Shown here: positions 61,099-64,000 of the stretch, one piece after another
How positions within the stretch are numbered: position 1 is the first letter of the stretch
Layout of the letters: every line of letters begins with the position of its first letter
Assembly: GCA_934661195.1 (NCBI GenBank)
Contig: CAKUJD010000007.1
Coordinates: 122,912-186,911, forward strand
Source: an uncultured Muribaculaceae bacterium
Lineage (GTDB): Bacteria > Bacteroidota > Bacteroidia > Bacteroidales > Muribaculaceae
Direction of reading: 5' to 3'
DNA: 64,000 nucleotides
Program-made: the position numbers and the translations under genes
Notes under the pieces: generated by a model
Seen by the model: only the letters and a program-made list of their open reading frames with translations
What the model was told of the DNA's origin: nothing
Databases searched by the model: none

Positions 61099-61470
61099 CA
61101 CCGCCACCACGTCGAGCGACACCAGCGCATTTTGTGGCAGCTCCTTCACCGACATCGACGAGCGGGCGGGGTAGGGCTCGCTGAATTCGCGGGCATACAC
61201 CGCGTTCATTTCACTGAACAGATACATCTCCGACAGATACACGGTGGTTTTCACCACGTTGTCGAGCGTGGCGCCCGCATCGGCAAGTATGTTTTTCACA
61301 TTTTCAATCACCTGCACCGTTTGTGCCTGAATTGTGTCGGGAATCTGGCCTGTGACGGGGTCAACTGGCAGCTGTCCCGACACAAACACCATGTTGCCGG
61401 TGCGAATCGCATTGCTGTAAGCCCCTATTTCGGCCGGGGCTTTTGCGGCCTTAATCATCTGCTTCTCCAT
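61093..61470 (-). CDS. ridA: RidA family enamine/imine deaminase
   Basis: 125 residues. PVDPVTGQIP, ADAGATLDNVVKTTVYL and YPARSSM with the substrate-binding Arg103 are all present, so it should hydrolyse 2-aminoacrylate and similar enamines. Located 21 nt after yihY on the same strand. Confidence 0.93.
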   Translation of the reverse strand: MEKQMIKAAKAPAEIGAYSNAIRTGNMVFVSGQLPVDPVTGQIPDTIQAQTVQVIENVKNILADAGATLDNVVKTTVYLSEMYLFSEMNAVYAREFSEPYPARSSMSVKELPQNALVSLDVVAVL

Positions 61471-61491
61471 TCTGTAAATATATATGCTTCA

Positions 61492-62895
61492 TTAATCATT
61501 TTTCCGGTTATCTCTAGCCTTGGTGCTTTCCACAAGGCTTGTCAGGCTGGCTTCGGCCCTGTGCAGCTGCCTCATCGCCCTAAGCCTTTTCACCGCATCA
61601 GTCATTATGCTGCTTTGGTCGCAGGCAAAGTCGCAGCATCCGTCGTGGCCCAGCATGTCGGCCACCTCGCCCACGGTGAGTCCCGCAGGCGAAAAAGCTG
61701 GTTGGTAGGCTGGCTCATGGCTTTCGGCGGTGCGCACTTCGGCTATCACCCCGGCGCTCAGCAGCCTGCCCAGCAGAGTGGTGGTGAGCGTTGGCGGCGT
61801 GTCGCACTCCCGCGACAGCTCGGCTGCATTCAGCGGCTTTTGCCGCAGTGTGAACCGCACTGCTATCACGGCCGCCATGGCTATGGCCAGCTCGCTGGCG
61901 TAGTAGGGCGATATGTGCTTTATGCTGCTGCTGAAGTTCCAGCTGGCCACATTCTGAATCGAATACACAACGGCCACACCGCTCAGTGTAATTAGCCACA
62001 CCAGCTGCAGCCATATGAGCAGCAGCGGAAGGAAGGCAAACGTGCCATACACGGCGTTGTATTTTGACACATATATCTGTCCCGACACAAATATCAGCTG
62101 CAGCGCGTGCGACAGCGTGCCGCACACCACTCCGGGCCACAGGGCGCACCTTAGTTTCACTTTGGTGTTGGGTATCAGCCACAGCACGCACACAAACACC
62201 ACCCACGCGATGGCCATGGGCGACAGGTCGAGCACTCGTTGCCACAATGGCGACACTATGTGCAGCTTTGCCATCACGCTTGATATGCCGTTTGACACCA
62301 GCAGGTTGACGCCCGCCGACAGCAGCATCAGCACCGGCAGCAAAATGAACATTACCGTGTAGTCGGTGATTTGCCTATAGATTGAGCGACTTTTACCTAT
62401 ACCCCAAATTTCGTTGAATGTGTGCTCCACATTGCGCATGAGCGACACCAGCGTCCATAGCAGAAACACCACGCCTATGCCCACAAACACACCTTGCGAT
62501 GCCTGCTCCAAATAGCGGTTGACGAATTCAAGAGCCGACTCCAGTGCCTGCCGCTGTGCCGGAAAGTAGCGGAACAGTTCACTCTGCAATATGTTTTGAA
62601 AGCCGAAGCCGCGCCCTATGGCAAACAGCATGGCCAGCGTTGGGACAATTGCCAGCACAGTGCTGTAGGTGAGTGCACATGCCTTTTGCTGCAGCCGCTT
62701 GCTGGTGAATGAGCTCACAGCCAGGTTGAGCGTCTTAATCAGTGCCACGCTGCGGCTGGGGCTTGTGTCGTTCCACACGTCGGTGGCGCAATAGCGGTAT
62801 AGCCGCATGGCTTTGCGCCATGCGGCATATGCGTGCAGCTTTGCCTTGCGCGCGGCTGCCCTTGCTCTGCTGTGTGTCGCTTTGTCCATAGGCAT
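61492..62895 (-). CDS. yihY: YihY/BrkB family membrane protein with C-terminal helical extension
   Basis: 467 residues from ATG 62895; the TAnnTTTG element at 62907-62914 rules out the in-frame ATG at 62919, while ATG 62889 is also possible. About six membrane segments follow a basic N-terminus (ALTYSTVLAIVPTLAMLFAI, WTLVSLMRNVEHTFNEIW, YGTFAFLPLLLIWLQLVWLI). The last 130 residues (LNAAELSRECDTPPTLTTTL, LTVGEVADMLGHDG) look like a winged-helix tail absent from E. coli YihY. Function unknown; not an RNase despite old names. Confidence 0.88.
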   Translation of the reverse strand: MPMDKATHSRARAAARKAKLHAYAAWRKAMRLYRYCATDVWNDTSPSRSVALIKTLNLAVSSFTSKRLQQKACALTYSTVLAIVPTLAMLFAIGRGFGFQNILQSELFRYFPAQRQALESALEFVNRYLEQASQGVFVGIGVVFLLWTLVSLMRNVEHTFNEIWGIGKSRSIYRQITDYTVMFILLPVLMLLSAGVNLLVSNGISSVMAKLHIVSPLWQRVLDLSPMAIAWVVFVCVLWLIPNTKVKLRCALWPGVVCGTLSHALQLIFVSGQIYVSKYNAVYGTFAFLPLLLIWLQLVWLITLSGVAVVYSIQNVASWNFSSSIKHISPYYASELAIAMAAVIAVRFTLRQKPLNAAELSRECDTPPTLTTTLLGRLLSAGVIAEVRTAESHEPAYQPAFSPAGLTVGEVADMLGHDGCCDFACDQSSIMTDAVKRLRAMRQLHRAEASLTSLVESTKARDNRKND

Positions 62896-64000
62896 GTGCC
62901 GACATGCAAAAATAGGCATAAATAACCATACAGATGCCCGTTTTGTCCTAAATATTGTTCAAATACAAAGGCAAATGTTATTAAAACGCAATATGAGTCG
63001 CAATCCGCATGCTTGCCCAAAATTTTCTCAACGCTTTCGTGGCCGATGCGCTCATGCATATAGCTGCTGGCAACATCCGCGTTGGTGGGGTTGTACTTGG
63101 CCACGATGTGAATCGTATTGTCCGAGTCAATCCACGACACCTCCGGCTTGCCGCTGGGCGTGTCCTCCCTCGGCTCGTCGTCAACAACCACCTTGCCGCC
63201 GTACAGCTTGGTGATGTGGTCAACCGACTTCTGCACCCAGCGGCGAGCCTCCTCTTCGGTCTCTCCGGTTGCCGGCTCTTCCTCAACGCGGCGCGACTGC
63301 CCGCCGCGCAAACTGAACTTTCTGCCTTCGCTATTGGATTTATTATAATCATTTATTACCTTTGCGGCATCAGAAAGCTCTTCGTCTTTTATTGTGGTTC
63401 CGGGATGGTTCCGGAGTGCCTCGATAAAGCGGAGAACTTTCTCTTTGTTAATGTTGGTGGCTTTTTTCAGATTAAACCAATTTATTATACCTTTTGCCTC
63501 TTTGGGAAACAAGGTCGTTATTTGATTTACCTTAACCAGCAAACCGCCTTTTCTGTTTTGCTCTTCAGTACGTACGGCCACGATGAAATTCCTACCCTCT
63601 TTCTTTAATTCCGTCAAGATGACATTACCGGAATTTTTGCCGTTGGTGTTGTCAAACACGGCAATTGGATTGGCAATGGCAATAGGAAGATCTTTTAAGT
63701 CTGCCTCATCGTAAGGATGTTCATTCCTATAACCCTCCTTTGATTTGCGCCGCAACTTGTCGTACTCCAACACAATTTCAGCGTCAGCCATGCCGCCGTC
63801 TTTTAAGAACTGGCTCGCATGTCCAAGATGCAGAATCCCACCTTTTTGTTCCGGATTATTTGAGAGCTCATCGAGCCGTTTGTTAAACTCATCGTTTACA
63901 CGTTCAATATCCTCGCCCTCGCGTTTTTTGTCCCTTAAGCTGAACTTCTGCTCATTGTCATCACCTCCGGTTAAGAAGATTTGGTCTTCGCGCGCCACGT
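62739..64000 (-). pseudogene. truncated phage polyvalent protein with MuF C-terminal-type domain
   Basis: The frame is open at the window edge, so the N-terminus is missing. Counting from GTG 63998, about residues 50-220 (ILHLGHASQFL, LPIAIANPIAVFD, NVILTELKKEGRNFIVAVRT, KVNQITTLFP) fit the phage MuF C-terminal domain. A second part has the metallopeptidase-like MHERIGHESVEKILG (His315, Glu316, His320). Each part is preceded by KFSLR (18-22 and 227-231). Phage similarity ends near 62995; the remaining 85 codons down to the stop at 62739 run through the yihY promoter and into yihY in another frame and are not phage-derived. Confidence 0.7.
62907..62914 (-). promoter_or_regulatory. -7 element of yihY
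   Basis: TATTTTTG on the minus strand, 11 nt before ATG 62895. It lies between yihY and the truncated phage gene. Confidence 0.5.

Overview
The window looks like a chromosomal segment of a gut-type member of the order Bacteroidales, possibly Muribaculaceae or a relative. Evidence from the sequence: promoter elements of the Bacteroidetes type (TAnnTTTG near -7, TTG/TTTG about 20 bp upstream) in front of many genes; a tmRNA whose tag reads GENNYALAA; RpoD-like sigma factors that begin MRQLKI and lack the long region 1 of proteobacterial RpoD; a two-subunit methylmalonyl-CoA mutase; a SusB-like GH97 enzyme beside a CBM-bearing MalQ; DUF349, HU-CCDC81/SPOR and DUF5053 proteins. Base composition is GC-rich and coding density is high.

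Layout. 1-9.6 kb: end of an unrecognised gene, Na+/H+ antiporter nhaD, uvrA, methylmalonyl-CoA mutase mutA-mutB, then tmRNA. 9.6-16.1 kb: alpha-glucan use (malQ then GH97 alpha-glucosidase, minus strand) and an MFS transporter. 16.3-21 kb: small unknown protein, cyclophilin, M16 protease, DUF349 protein. 21-25 kb: polyprenyl-phosphate sugar transferase, recQ, ASCH protein. 25.1-25.87 kb: gene-free, repeat-rich. 25.9-33 kb: SPOR protein, TPR protein, MscS channel, two large secreted proteins. 33.3-38.8 kb: a probable structured RNA, then recJ-recQ-lipoprotein-secreted protein. 38.9-44.8 kb: ECF sigma factor, trigger factor, clpP-clpX, WYL regulator, DEDDh exonuclease. 44.85-48.2 kb: prophage remnant beginning at a second copy of the 25.5-kb repeat. 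48.4-52.4 kb (minus): cdsA-purM-mltF-DUF3332 operon. 52.6-55.5 kb: three consecutive RpoD-family sigma factor genes. 55.6-62.9 kb: EptA-like transferase, outer-membrane barrel, paired chromate-transporter halves, folC, ridA, yihY. 62.9-64 kb: a second truncated phage protein that runs off the window.

How genes relate. ssrA and clpPX belong to one quality-control pathway: the tag ends in LAA, the usual ClpX-recognised form. Trigger factor sits next to clpPX. malQ and GH97 form an operon for malto-oligosaccharides. recJ-recQ2 overlap and probably act together in recombination repair; a second recQ lies 12 kb away.

The most unusual material is (i) the prophage remnant: a 5'-truncated MuF head protein carrying an apparently intact papain-fold deamidase toxin domain plus a second C-terminal domain, a minus-strand candidate small RNA, operator-like inverted repeats and a chimeric amidase without its zinc Cys; (ii) a two-copy structured intergenic repeat whose second copy abuts the truncated toxin gene; (iii) the tandem sigma-factor trio with a divergent middle member; and (iv) a 6S-like rod-shaped RNA candidate upstream of recJ. 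No CRISPR array, IS element, rRNA or tRNA gene was seen.
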